From positions 1 through 64,000 of the forward strand of contig JAXLRI010000004.1 of assembly GCA_046331175.1 (NCBI GenBank): DNA of 64,000 nt, in the 5' to 3' direction. Positions 1 to 8,711 of the stretch are shown piece after piece (the stretch's first letter is position 1; every line of letters starts with the position of its first letter). The notes beneath the pieces are model-generated. The model ran no database searches. It was not told the origin of the DNA and worked only from the letters and a program-made list of their open reading frames with translations. The position numbers and the translations under genes are program-made. Origin of the DNA: JAWKIW01 sp046331175. GTDB taxonomy: Bacteria > Actinomycetota > Acidimicrobiia > Acidimicrobiales > Acidimicrobilacustridaceae.

Positions 1-665
1 TCGTCGAAGGTCGACACGAAGAACACCGACGGGGCGAAGGCCTGGGCCAGCTGGATGGTGCGGCTCTCGGACAGGAAGCCCGACAGGGGCTTGAGGGCCT
101 CGTTGATCTGGGTGAGGGCCTGGTTGCGCTCGGCGTCGATGGCGGTCTGGGCGTTCTGGGACCGCTGCTCGAAGTCGCGGGTGTCGTCGCGCAGCTGGGA
201 GATCTGCGTGTTGAAGTGGGCCCACCAGAACGCACCGCTGGCCCCGAAGGCCAGGCCGACGAGGGCGAAGATGAGCACCCACAGCAGCACGGCCCGGGTG
301 AAGATCGGGAACCGCACCGAGCGGCGGGCGGCGTAGCGCCGGGCCCGCTCGGTGGTGCGCCACTCCTTGCGGGTCTGCGAGCGGCTGCGGAGCCGTCCCG
401 GACCGCGAGCCTCGCCGGCCGCTGGCTCGGCCTCGTCGACGAGGTCGTCGTCACCGGCGGCGGCCGCCGCGGCCTCGGCCGACTCGAGGTCGACCACGTC
501 GTCGGGTGCGGCGGTCGTGGTCGCGGTGGCGTCGAGGACGTCGCCAGCGTCCCCCGGGTCGTCGCTCCGGTCGGTCAGGCCGTCGAGGTCGCCCGGGCCG
601 GCGACGGGGTCGTCGTCGGGATCGCCGGCGGGGCCGGCCGGGGACAGGTCGTCGAGCCGGCTCAC
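1..665 (-). CDS. Single-pass membrane protein with coiled coil, 3' end outside window
   Basis: The visible 221 residues begin with an acidic, Asp/Ala-rich cytoplasmic stretch (about 1-90), a basic segment (92-117), one membrane helix (about 121-142) and a probable coiled coil (about 152-200). The last visible residues (APSVFFVSTF, 211-220) look like the first strand of a trypsin-like S1C protease domain, but too little is present to claim it. The GTG start overlaps the stop of the upstream penicillin-binding protein gene (GTGA), so the two are translationally coupled. The product is probably a cell-envelope protein with its C-terminal domain outside the membrane. The function is unknown. Confidence 0.7.
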   Translation of the reverse strand, partial: MSRLDDLSPAGPAGDPDDDPVAGPGDLDGLTDRSDDPGDAGDVLDATATTTAAPDDVVDLESAEAAAAAAGDDDLVDEAEPAAGEARGPGRLRSRSQTRKEWRTTERARRYAARRSVRFPIFTRAVLLWVLIFALVGLAFGASGAFWWAHFNTQISQLRDDTRDFEQRSQNAQTAIDAERNQALTQINEALKPLSGFLSESRTIQLAQAFAPSVFFVSTFD

Positions 666-2932
666 CGGGACACCTTTGCACCGATCTGGCCGCCGGTGGT
701 GGTGGCGGTGGTGGACGGCGCCGTGCTGGGCGGCGGGGGCGGCGGTGCGGTGGTGACCGGGGTCTGGTCCGGGTGCTCGGGATCGGGGGGCGGCAGTGGC
801 GGCGTGGTGAGGACCGGCTCGTTCACGCAGGGCCCACCGCAGTCGCGCGAGATGTTGGGCAGCGGCTCGCGCGAGGCCTTGCGGATGCCGCTGGTGGGGG
901 CCGGGAGGATGCCGGGGGTGGCGAAGGGCACCTCGGGGAAGGGCTCGAGGGCGGGCTGCATGAACTGGGCCCAGGTGCGGGCCGGGATGGTGCCGCCCAT
1001 GACCTGGCCGAACCCCCCGACGCCGAGGATGGGCTTGGGCGTGTCGCTGTAGCCCATCCAGATGGCCGTGGCGAGCTGCGGCGTGAACCCGACGAACCAG
1101 GCGGCGGTGTAGTTCTCGGCGGTGCCGGTCTTGCCGGCCGCCGGCCGGCCGATGGCGGCCCGCTTGCCCGTGCCGCCGTTGATGACGCCGGTGAGCAGCT
1201 CGGTGGTCCAGTCGGCCACCGCGGCGTTGAGGACCCGGGTGCCGCGGGGGCCGCTGTTGTCCTCGACGAGGGTGCCGTCGGGGGCGGTCACCTTGATGAC
1301 CGGCGTGCTGTCGGCCTTCACGCCGTGGTTGGCGATGGTGGCGTAGCCCGAGGCCATGTCGAGCGGCGAGACCTCGTAGGCGCCGAGCGTGAGCGTGAGC
1401 CCGTACTGCTTGTCGGGGTTGATGCGGCTGACGCCGAGGCGGTGGGCCAGCTCGGCGACGCGGTTGGGCCCGACGTCGCGGATGAGCTGCACGAAGTAGG
1501 TGTTGACCGAGTTGGCAGTGGCCCCCCGCAGGTCGATGGCGCCGCCGGCGCCGCCCTTGAAGCGGTAGCCGCCGATCTCGACCACGCCGGGGGCGTCGTA
1601 GGCGGTGTCGGGCCCGTAGCCGTCCTCGAGCGCCTTGGCCACGGTGAACGTCTTGAACGATGAACCGGGCTGCATGCCGGTGATGCCGCCCAGGCCGAGG
1701 TTCACCTGGCTGGCGGTGAAGTCGCGACCGCCCACGAAGGCGCGCACGAACCCGGTGCCGGGCTCGACGGACACCAGCGACATCTCGAGCGGCGACGACG
1801 TGCCGGACAGGCCGTTGGCGACCGCCTGCTCGGCGAGGTCCTGCATGCGGGGATCGATGGTGGTGTCGATGCGCAGGCCGCCACGGAAGACCTTCTCGGG
1901 CCCGTACCGCTCGATGAGGTACTGGCGCACGTAGTCGATGAAGTAGGGGTACTTGCCGATGGCGTTGGTGGGCGGCGGGAAGAAGATGGTGGCGGGCCGG
2001 TCGGGGATGCCGAAGCCGGAGTACCAGAGGATCTGGGCGACGGCGTCGTCGTACTGGGCCTGGGTGATCTTGCCCTCGCGCAGCATCTCGGACAGCACGT
2101 CCTTGCGGCGGGACTCGGCCTTGGCCGGGTTCTCCCGCGGCCCGTAGCGAGACGGCGCAGGGATCACGGCGGCCAGCAGCGCCGCCTCGGACACGGTGAG
2201 GTCCTTGACGTCCTTGCGGAAGTAGGTCTGGGCCGCCGCCTTGGCGCCGTAGGCGCCGCCGCCGAAGTAGGTGGTGTTCAGGTACTCGAAGAGGATCTGC
2301 TCCTTGGCCGCCTGCTTCGAGCCGAGCTTCTCCTCCATGTCGCGCTCGACGCGAGTGGCCAGGATGATCTCGTTGAGCTTGCGCTCGACCGTCCGCTCGG
2401 TGGAGAGGTACTTGTTGCGGATGTACTGCTGGGTGATGGTGGAGCCGCCCTGCACCACGTCGTTCTCGGCGTAGTTGGCCACCGCGGCGCGGGCCAGGCC
2501 CTGGGGGTCCATGCCCTTGTGCTCGTAGAAGCTCTGGTCCTCGGCCGCCACCACGGCGTCCTTCAGGACCTGCGGCACGTCACCCGGGGTCATGGGCACG
2601 CTCAGGTCGAACTCGCGGAACTCGCCGATCTCGTTGCCGTTGGCGTCGTAGACCTTCGACGGCTGGGCGATGACCGGCGGCTTCTCCTCGGGCACCGTGC
2701 CGGGAAGGTCGCCGAACAGGAGCAGCCACCCGCCGCTGACGCCGGTGGTGACCACCAGCGCCGGGATGCCGATGGCCAGGATCACGCCGACCCGAAGCGA
2801 CCACCGGCCGAACCGACGCCAGGCCGGCCGCCGCCGCATGCCGACGCGCGTCGGGTCGGGGGCGGGACGCCGACCGGGCCGGGGCGCCGAGGCGCCGGCG
2901 GGCCGGGAGGAGGGCTCGTCGAGGATCGTCAT
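662..2932 (-). CDS. Class A penicillin-binding protein (transglycosylase/transpeptidase)
   Basis: This 756-residue bifunctional peptidoglycan synthase polymerises lipid II and cross-links the glycan at the outer face of the membrane. A basic N-terminus leads into a membrane anchor (about 48-74). The GT51 transglycosylase domain (about 95-290) has the catalytic Glu131 in EDQSFYEHKG and the GGSTITQQ motif (162-169). The transpeptidase domain has the SxxK motif at 424-427 (nucleophile Ser424), SVN at 475-477 and KTG at 601-603, so both activities look intact. The C-terminus is Pro/Thr-rich. The ATG start overlaps the stop of the upstream lipoprotein gene (ATGA), which fixes the start and argues for one operon with both neighbours. 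The size and motifs are normal for PBP1A/PonA. Confidence 0.95.
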   Translation of the reverse strand: MTILDEPSSRPAGASAPRPGRRPAPDPTRVGMRRRPAWRRFGRWSLRVGVILAIGIPALVVTTGVSGGWLLLFGDLPGTVPEEKPPVIAQPSKVYDANGNEIGEFREFDLSVPMTPGDVPQVLKDAVVAAEDQSFYEHKGMDPQGLARAAVANYAENDVVQGGSTITQQYIRNKYLSTERTVERKLNEIILATRVERDMEEKLGSKQAAKEQILFEYLNTTYFGGGAYGAKAAAQTYFRKDVKDLTVSEAALLAAVIPAPSRYGPRENPAKAESRRKDVLSEMLREGKITQAQYDDAVAQILWYSGFGIPDRPATIFFPPPTNAIGKYPYFIDYVRQYLIERYGPEKVFRGGLRIDTTIDPRMQDLAEQAVANGLSGTSSPLEMSLVSVEPGTGFVRAFVGGRDFTASQVNLGLGGITGMQPGSSFKTFTVAKALEDGYGPDTAYDAPGVVEIGGYRFKGGAGGAIDLRGATANSVNTYFVQLIRDVGPNRVAELAHRLGVSRINPDKQYGLTLTLGAYEVSPLDMASGYATIANHGVKADSTPVIKVTAPDGTLVEDNSGPRGTRVLNAAVADWTTELLTGVINGGTGKRAAIGRPAAGKTGTAENYTAAWFVGFTPQLATAIWMGYSDTPKPILGVGGFGQVMGGTIPARTWAQFMQPALEPFPEVPFATPGILPAPTSGIRKASREPLPNISRDCGGPCVNEPVLTTPPLPPPDPEHPDQTPVTTAPPPPPPSTAPSTTATTTGGQIGAKVSR

Positions 2933-4119
2933 CGGATGCGCTCGAAGGTACAAGCGGGCGTGCCCGGTTGGGGAGCGAAGCTGCGGGCCGGACCGGGGAG
3001 GGCCACGACCTGGCCCCGGAACTGCACCGGCGACCACGAGCCGTTGTTGTAGAGCTCGAAGGTGACCTGGCAACCGGTGTCCCGGGTCTCGTAGGTGCCG
3101 GCCGGCACCGGACCGGCGAAGGGGATGCGGAAGCGGCCGCCGACCGGCCAGTCGGGCACCGGGCCGAGGGTGGTGCTGGTGGACGAGGACGTGGTGGTCG
3201 TCTCGTCCGGCTTGGGCACCTGGCACTCGGGCAGCACCAAGGTGATGGACTGGCCGCCGCCGACCACCGACACCGGGTGGGCACCGGGATCGGTGCACTG
3301 CACGTTCCAGCGGGCGACGCCGTCGGCATCGGTCTTGACCGGGTTCGCCGAGAGGACGGCGATGCCCGGGGTCGACTGCAGCACCACCTCGGCCTGGTCG
3401 ATCCCCTTGCCCACGACGATGCCGTTCTCGTCCACCTCCTCCTTGGTGAGGAGGGCCTGGAACAGGACCTGCTGGTCGATCTTGGGGTCGGGCAGGGCCA
3501 GGGCGCCCTGCAGCTTGGTGGCGTCGTGGCGTTCGACGGTGAGGTCGAGGGTGCCGTTGCCCTGGGCGGTGAGGTAGATGGTCTGGGGCTCGACGGTGGC
3601 CAGGTCGGGCCGGCTCCAGGCCCGCACCCGCAGCTTGCCGCCGAGCAGGTCGCCGATGATGTACCGGCCGCCCCGACCGGTGGTGATGTCGACGTGCCCG
3701 GTGCGGAACCCGATGAAGCGCTCGACGCGCACCACGGCGCCCTCGACCGGGCCGTCGGGCCCGAACACCGTGCCGCTCAGCTGGGCCTCGCCGCCGCGCA
3801 CCGGCAGCGGCGGCGGGGCGACCGGGTTGGACCTCGCCACCGGCAGGGCCACCCCGCGGGTGTCGGCGGGGACGAACCCGAGGGGGACGGGCAGGGTGGG
3901 CACGACCGTGCTCTGGGCGTCGTCGCGGGCCAGCGGCGCCACCGTGGGGGGCACGGTGACCGGCGGGCGGGCGTCCTCGTCGGTGGTGCAGGCCGCCGCC
4001 ACCAGGACCAGCGCCACCGCCAGCAGCCCGAGCAGGGATCGGCGGCGCGCCGAGCGGCGGACGGCGGTCGCCCCCGTGACCGGGGACGCCGCGGGCGGGG
4101 CGGAGGAGGACGGCAGCAT
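2929..4119 (-). CDS. Lipoprotein with carboxypeptidase-regulatory-like and Ig-like domains
   Basis: This 396-residue protein has a basic n-region, a hydrophobic core (about 29-41) and a candidate lipobox ending at Cys44 (VAAAC), so it is probably anchored on the outer leaflet. Residues about 95-180 resemble a carboxypeptidase regulatory-like β-sandwich (SGTVFGPDGPVEGAVVRVE). A second Ig-like segment (about 215-280) and a Thr/Ser linker precede a C-terminal domain with two cysteines. The gene is first in an ATGA-coupled operon with a class A PBP, so a structural or regulatory role in wall assembly is a reasonable inference. No enzymatic motif was seen. Confidence 0.75.
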   Translation of the reverse strand: MLPSSSAPPAASPVTGATAVRRSARRRSLLGLLAVALVLVAAACTTDEDARPPVTVPPTVAPLARDDAQSTVVPTLPVPLGFVPADTRGVALPVARSNPVAPPPLPVRGGEAQLSGTVFGPDGPVEGAVVRVERFIGFRTGHVDITTGRGGRYIIGDLLGGKLRVRAWSRPDLATVEPQTIYLTAQGNGTLDLTVERHDATKLQGALALPDPKIDQQVLFQALLTKEEVDENGIVVGKGIDQAEVVLQSTPGIAVLSANPVKTDADGVARWNVQCTDPGAHPVSVVGGGQSITLVLPECQVPKPDETTTTSSSTSTTLGPVPDWPVGGRFRIPFAGPVPAGTYETRDTGCQVTFELYNNGSWSPVQFRGQVVALPGPARSFAPQPGTPACTFERIR

Positions 4120-4314
4120 GGCGGGACGGGCGCGGCGCGGCGGACGCCGCTGCGAGCGTAGAACGATGCCACCCGAGGGGCCCGGATGGCAGTCGGGGCC
4201 GGTTCCGGACCCGACCGGGGCTGCGACGGACGGGCGGGACGGGCCACCGGGACGGCCTCCGAGCGACCGACCCGGCTGGGGTCGGCGCCCGTCGGCGGCC
4301 GTGTTCGCCCGGGA

Positions 4315-4794
4315 TCAGACGATGCGGCGGGGCTCGTCGCCCGTGAGGTCGAGGATCACGGTGGGGCCGCCCGCGGTGACGACGTCGTGCTGCAGCAGCT
4401 CCCACGCGGCCTGGACGTCCTCGTACTCACGACGGGCGAGGGCCAGGTGCACGTCCTCGGTGGGCGGGCTGGTGCGCTCGGCCAGGTAGTCGCGGAAGGT
4501 GGGGTAGCCGTACCGCTTGAGGACCGCCTTCTCCTTGGTGATGGCGGCATCCAAGGCGGCGGTGGCCTTGCCGATCCGGGTGGAGGCCAGGAGACGGGCC
4601 TGGGCCCACAGCACGTCGGCGTGGGCCTCCTCGATGGCGTCGATGCGCCGGGTGGCGGCCCGGTCGGAGGCAGCCGAGGCCTGCTCGGCCTTGAGCAGCT
4701 GGGCACGGGCGCTGGCCATGCGCTGGAGGAGGCTGACGACCTCGGAGTCGGTGGGGCCCACCGGGGCATCCAGCAACCGGTCGAACGTGGTCAT
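4315..4794 (-). CDS. Small coiled-coil protein, paralogue of the gene at 9172-9726
   Basis: This is a 159-residue, highly helical, charged protein with no signal peptide or membrane segment. The chosen ATG (MTTFDRL) is preceded by an AGGAGG ribosome site about 10 nt upstream; an in-frame start 11 codons earlier has none. Residues about 25-85 form a heptad-rich helix, followed by RYGYPTFRDYL and LARREYEDVQAAWELL. The last segment resembles FARREVLAATKAWDEVRA in the protein encoded at 9172-9726, so the two appear to be a small paralogous family. The function is unknown. Confidence 0.75.
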   Translation of the reverse strand: MTTFDRLLDAPVGPTDSEVVSLLQRMASARAQLLKAEQASAASDRAATRRIDAIEEAHADVLWAQARLLASTRIGKATAALDAAITKEKAVLKRYGYPTFRDYLAERTSPPTEDVHLALARREYEDVQAAWELLQHDVVTAGGPTVILDLTGDEPRRIV

Positions 4795-4915
4795 CGAAGC
4801 ACTGCCTCCTGCTCCCGTCGGCCGCACCCCCGGTCGACGCCCGCACGATCATCGCCCACCGGCCGGATCAGCGCAATCGATCCTGCCGCCCGCCGGGGGT
4901 CCGGTCCCGGCTGGG

Positions 4916-4921
4916 TAGCGT
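4916..4921 (+). promoter_or_regulatory. Candidate leaderless -10 element of queC
   Basis: TAGCGT lies 8 nt before the GTG at 4930. The spacing places the predicted transcription start at or next to the start codon. No convincing -35 is visible. Confidence 0.5.
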
Positions 4922-4929
4922 TGACGGCC

Positions 4930-5628
4930 GTGCCCGACGCCATCGTCCTGCTGTCCGGCGGCCTCGACTCGGCCACCTGCCTCGCCATCGCCCGCCACGA
5001 CGGGTTCACCTGCCACGCCCTCAGCTTCCGCTACGGCCAGCGCCACGCCCACGAGCTCGACTGCGCCCGGGCCCTGGCCGACGCCGCCGGCATCGACCAC
5101 ACCGTCGTCGACATCGACCTGGCCTCCCTCGGCGGCTCGGCGCTCACGTCGGCCGACATCGCGGTGCCCAAGCACGACACGGTCGACCAGATCAGCCCGG
5201 CCGACATCCCGGTCACCTACGTCCCGGCCCGCAACACGATCTTCCTGTCGTTCGCCCTGGCGGTGGCCGAGGTGCGGGGCGCCGCCGACCTGTTCCTCGG
5301 CGTGAACGCCCTCGACTACAGCGGGTACCCCGACTGCCGGCCCGAGTACGTGGCTGCCTTCGAGGCGATGGCCAACCTGGCCACGCGCGCCGGCGTCGAG
5401 GGCCACCGCCTCCGCATCCACACGCCGCTGATCGAGCTCACCAAGGCCGAGATCATCGGGCGTGGCCTCGCCCTCGGGGTCGACTACGCGGCCACCACGT
5501 CCTGCTACGACCCCGCGCCCGACGGCGCGGCCTGCGGGCACTGCGACGCCTGCCTGCTGCGGCGGCGCGGCTTCGCCGAGCACGGCATGGCCGACCCGGC
5601 GCCCTACGCCCCCGGGGCGCGGCCGTGA
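4930..5628 (+). CDS. queC: 7-cyano-7-deazaguanine (preQ0) synthase QueC
   Basis: This 232-residue ATP-dependent enzyme converts 7-carboxy-7-deazaguanine to preQ0. The PP-loop SGGLDS is at residues 9-14, followed by FRYGQRHAHEL. The FLGVNALDYSGYPDCRPEY segment is typical of the family, and four C-terminal cysteines in SCYDPAPDGAACGHCDAC form the zinc site. The GTG start is favoured by the -10-like hexamer upstream; a TTG three codons earlier is an alternative. The stop overlaps the queE start (GTGA), so queC and queE are coupled. queD lies 3 kb downstream. Confidence 0.95.
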   Translation: MPDAIVLLSGGLDSATCLAIARHDGFTCHALSFRYGQRHAHELDCARALADAAGIDHTVVDIDLASLGGSALTSADIAVPKHDTVDQISPADIPVTYVPARNTIFLSFALAVAEVRGAADLFLGVNALDYSGYPDCRPEYVAAFEAMANLATRAGVEGHRLRIHTPLIELTKAEIIGRGLALGVDYAATTSCYDPAPDGAACGHCDACLLRRRGFAEHGMADPAPYAPGARP

Positions 5629-6281
5629 CCTACCTGGTCAAGGAGGTCTTCGCCACGCTGCAGGGCGAGGGCGCCCAGACCGGGCGGGCGGCCGTGTTCT
5701 GCCGGTTCACCGGCTGCAACCTGTGGTCGGGGCGCGAGGAGCACCGGGCCGACGCCGTCTGCCGGTTCTGCGACACCGACTTCGTCGGCACCGACGGACC
5801 GGGCGGTGGCCGGTTCGCGACCGCCGGCGAGCTGGCCGACCGGGTCGCTGCCGTGTGGGCGGCCGAGCTGGGTGGCGCGGGCGACGCCGGCGAGGGCCGT
5901 CGGTTCGTGGTGTGCACCGGGGGCGAGCCGCTGCTCCAGCTCGACGACGAGCTGGTGGCGGCCCTCCACGACCGCGGGTTCACCGTCGCCATCGAGACCA
6001 ACGGCACGAGGCCGGTGCCCGCCGGCGTCGACTGGGTGTGCGTGAGCCCGAAGGCCGGCGCCGACCTGGTGGTCACCACCGGCGACGAGCTCAAGGTCGT
6101 CTTCCCCCAGCCGGGCGCCGAGCCCGACCGCTTCGACGACCTCGCCTTCACCCACCGGTTCGTGCAGCCGATGGACGGACCCGACGCCGCGGCCAACCTG
6201 GCCGCCGCCCTCGCCTTCTGCCGGCGGCACCCCCGCTGGCGGCTCTCGCTGCAGACGCACAAGCTGCTCGGCATCCCCTGA
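5625..6281 (+). CDS. queE: 7-carboxy-7-deazaguanine synthase QueE
   Basis: This 218-residue radical SAM enzyme turns 6-carboxy-tetrahydropterin into 7-carboxy-7-deazaguanine. The iron-sulfur cluster cysteines are Cys31, Cys46 and Cys49, that is CX14CX2C, the expanded motif of one QueE subclass rather than the standard CX3CX2C. FATLQGEGAQTG near the N-terminus and CTGGEPLLQ in the middle are family hallmarks. The GTG start overlaps the queC stop. No start other than 5625 fits the N-terminal LVKEVFATLQGEG sequence. Confidence 0.93.
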   Translation: MTYLVKEVFATLQGEGAQTGRAAVFCRFTGCNLWSGREEHRADAVCRFCDTDFVGTDGPGGGRFATAGELADRVAAVWAAELGGAGDAGEGRRFVVCTGGEPLLQLDDELVAALHDRGFTVAIETNGTRPVPAGVDWVCVSPKAGADLVVTTGDELKVVFPQPGAEPDRFDDLAFTHRFVQPMDGPDAAANLAAALAFCRRHPRWRLSLQTHKLLGIP

Positions 6282-6421
6282 GCACCGATCCGGGGCGACC
6301 GGCTGCCGCGCGCCGGGCGCAGCCGGCACCGGGCCGGGCCGACTCCCGCTCGCGCCACCGGCATCCGCCGAGACCCGTCGTCCGGGACCCATGGGAGCCG
6401 CCGGGTCCGGCCGGTCTCGGC

Positions 6422-6505
6422 CGCCTGGTCCCGACCCGCTGGTCTCGACCGCCTGGTCCTGACCGGCTGGTCCCGACCGGCTGGTCTCGACCCGCTGGGC
6501 TCGAC
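6422..6505. repeat. Six tandem copies of a 14-bp repeat
   Basis: The unit reads approximately CSGCTGGTCYCGAC and repeats without gaps six times (6422, 6436, 6450, 6464, 6478, 6492) in the intergenic space between queE and a lipoprotein gene. Each unit contains the short inverted pair GGTC/GAC. Confidence 0.8.
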
Positions 6506-6528
6506 CGGCGCCCGCCGGCCCGCCCCCG

Positions 6529-6534
6529 TATGCT
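6529..6534 (+). promoter_or_regulatory. Candidate leaderless -10 element of the lipoprotein gene
   Basis: TATGCT ends 8 nt before the ATG at 6543, the best TATAAT match among the near-start hexamers here. It lies just after the 14-bp tandem repeats. Confidence 0.5.
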
Positions 6535-6542
6535 CCCGGCCC

Positions 6543-6992
6543 ATGACGACTCGTGGACTGGTCCTGTCGGGAGCGTGCGCGGTGGCCGCGCTGGGCGTGC
6601 TGGGAGCGGGCTGCTCCTCCAGCTCGGACAGCACGTCGACCACCACCACCTCGCAGCGGGTGGCCGCCACCACGACGTCGGTGCCGCGATCGGTCACCTC
6701 GGGCGTGGTCGAGCCCGTCATCCTCACGCCGTCGCAGACCACCGCCACCGTCAAGGTCGGCCAGGTCGTCACGTTCGACATGGGCAACCCCAACCAGGGC
6801 TCGTACGTCGCGGTGAGCGACAACCCCACCGTCTTCCGGGTCGACAGCGAGGGCAAGACCACCAACGGCGTCACCACCAACGCCGGCGGGACGGCGATGG
6901 CGGCCGGCACCGCCAAGGTGTCGGTGTCGTTCCGCGGCTCGGTCAACGGCGTGGGCACGCCCACGACGTTCACCATCACCGTCACCGGCTGA
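6543..6992 (+). CDS. Small lipoprotein with an Ig-like (BIG2-like) domain
   Basis: This 149-residue protein has a short signal peptide and a clear lipobox ending at Cys24 (LGAGC). A Ser/Thr-rich spacer (25-50) follows. The rest (about 55-149) is a single β-rich domain in which TVKVGQVVTFDMGNP and GGTAMAAGTAKVSVSF resemble bacterial Ig-like repeats. It is a probable surface-exposed lipoprotein of unknown role. It sits between queE and a convergent thiolase-like gene with no evident functional link to either. Confidence 0.8.
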   Translation: MTTRGLVLSGACAVAALGVLGAGCSSSSDSTSTTTTSQRVAATTTSVPRSVTSGVVEPVILTPSQTTATVKVGQVVTFDMGNPNQGSYVAVSDNPTVFRVDSEGKTTNGVTTNAGGTAMAAGTAKVSVSFRGSVNGVGTPTTFTITVTG

Positions 6993-7113
6993 TCCGCCGA
7001 GCGACCGGACCGGCCGCCGCGGCCGGGTGGACGGCCGTCGCGCTCCCCTGCAGGAGGTCGGCGCCGATCCGCCGGTCTCGACGAAGGGTTCTGGAACGGG
7101 CGGTCGGCCCCGG

Positions 7114-8616
7114 TCAGGTGAGCGGGGCCAGGACGCCGTCGTCGACGGCGACCCGACGGCCGACGAGGTCCACGACGTCACCGGCCACCGCGCCCACGAC
7201 CTCGGGGTCGCGCGCCTCGGCGATGGTCCGCGTGCCGTCGTCGTCCTCGGCCACCACGACCAGCCGGGCCGGCGTCGTCCCGTCGTAGGTCACGGTCCAC
7301 GACGCGACCGTCACCGCTCCGGCCATGGTGGGGGCGACGCGCCGCACGGTGGTGCGGGCCGCGACCTCGCCGGTCACGTCGGCGACCCGGAGGCCATCGG
7401 ACGGCGGGTGAGCCGCCCACACGCCGAACCCCTGCTTGGTCAGCATCCCGCTCACGCTGGTGGACAGACCGGGCCGGGCCGGGTCGTCGCGCAGCGCCGG
7501 CACCATGGCCACCAGCGCGTGCAGGACGTAGCTGTTGAGCGGCCCACCGGCGAAGGCCATGCCTCCCGTCGCGGTGAGGGGGCGGGCGGGGTCGTCGAGC
7601 GGGAGGCCGAGGGCGGCGGCGTAGACCTCCACCGCCGCCGGGAAGCACGAGTACAGGTCGAGGGGCCCGAGGTCGTCGAGGCCGACCCCGGCCAGCTCGA
7701 GGGCGAGCGGCCCGGCCACCTCGGCCCCCGGGCACGCCGCCAGGTCGTCGCGGGCCACCAGCGGGACGGCGTGGTCGGCCACGACCGACACGTGCGGGAA
7801 GACCCTCCGGTCGTGGTCGACGCCGAAGCGCTCGGCGGCCGCCGCCGAGCACAGCAGCAGCGCCGCCGCCTGGTCGACGTTCCACTGCGAGCACAGCCGC
7901 TTCGGGTAGGGATCGGCGATCGGGCGGTTGCCGGGACCGACGGCGAGGATCTCCTCGGCCGAAGGACCGGAGCGATCCCACGCCCACGGGTTGGCCGACG
8001 CCACCGCCGCGAAGCGGGCCCAGAGCGCGCCCAGCCGGGCCCGGTGCTCGGCCGGTGTCCGACCGGAACGGTGGCCGAGCAGGTGGTCGACCAGCGCGTA
8101 CGACACCGCCGGGGTGACGATGTCGCGGACGATCTCGAGGTCGTCGATGCCGAGGTCGGCGGTGACGTGGACGTGGTCGGGCGCGACGTCGGCGGCCTGC
8201 ACCGCCTCGGGCCCGACCTCGCCCGCGGCGGCGGCCCGGGCGTGCAGCCGGGCCTCTCCGCCGGCGACCAGCACCACGTCGGCGCGGCCCTCGGCGATGG
8301 CCACGGCGGCCCCGGCCAGCAGCGCCTGCTGGGTGACCCCGACGTCGACGCGGTGGGTGGTGGCCCCGGCGGCCCCGACCGCCTCGGCCACGAGTCGCCC
8401 GGCGTCGCGGTGGCCCCACGTGCCCTCGGGGACCCAGACCTCGCCCACGGCGGCGAGCAGCGCCTCGGCCGACGCCGACCGAGGCGCGGCGTCGTCGGCC
8501 GCCCGGCGGGCCGCCGTGGCCATGAGCGCGGCGGCGTCGACCGCCGGCTCGTCGGGCCGACGGGTCACCTGGGCGGCGCCGACCAGCACCGGGGCGTGCG
8601 GCTCCACCGCGGTCAT
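7114..8616 (-). CDS. Thiolase-like protein, type 1 (acetyl-CoA acetyltransferase-like)
   Basis: This is a 500-residue thiolase-fold protein of the type-1 thiolase-like group of mycobacteria and relatives. ADVVLVAGGEA, LYSCFPAAVEV and GGMAFAGGPLNSYVLHAL mark the family. The first 100 residues contain no cysteine, and the usual nucleophile position reads DVGVTQQALLAG, so the classical thiolase reaction is doubtful; this absence is known for the group. Residues about 420-490 form the extra C-terminal β domain. A lipid or acyl-CoA role is inferred only. The gene is divergent from queD, with GGAG 6 nt before the ATG. Confidence 0.85.
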   Translation of the reverse strand: MTAVEPHAPVLVGAAQVTRRPDEPAVDAAALMATAARRAADDAAPRSASAEALLAAVGEVWVPEGTWGHRDAGRLVAEAVGAAGATTHRVDVGVTQQALLAGAAVAIAEGRADVVLVAGGEARLHARAAAAGEVGPEAVQAADVAPDHVHVTADLGIDDLEIVRDIVTPAVSYALVDHLLGHRSGRTPAEHRARLGALWARFAAVASANPWAWDRSGPSAEEILAVGPGNRPIADPYPKRLCSQWNVDQAAALLLCSAAAAERFGVDHDRRVFPHVSVVADHAVPLVARDDLAACPGAEVAGPLALELAGVGLDDLGPLDLYSCFPAAVEVYAAALGLPLDDPARPLTATGGMAFAGGPLNSYVLHALVAMVPALRDDPARPGLSTSVSGMLTKQGFGVWAAHPPSDGLRVADVTGEVAARTTVRRVAPTMAGAVTVASWTVTYDGTTPARLVVVAEDDDGTRTIAEARDPEVVGAVAGDVVDLVGRRVAVDDGVLAPLT

Positions 8617-8711
8617 CGAGCGCTCCGGCCCACCCGGCGCCCGACCGGGACGACCCGCACCCTGGTCGGGCGGACTTGCCCGGGGACGGGCGCGGGCTCC
8701 ACCGTGGGGGC

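Noticed and set aside
2933..4405. Open frame extending the penicillin-binding protein upstream to about 1,247 residues
   Set aside because: The extension is Arg/Pro/Gly-rich antisense-like sequence overlapping the lipoprotein gene; the ATGA overlap at 2932 gives a normal PBP start.
7114..8616. Catalytically normal thiolase
   Set aside because: No cysteine in the first 100 residues and the nucleophile motif is absent, so only a thiolase-like assignment is supported.
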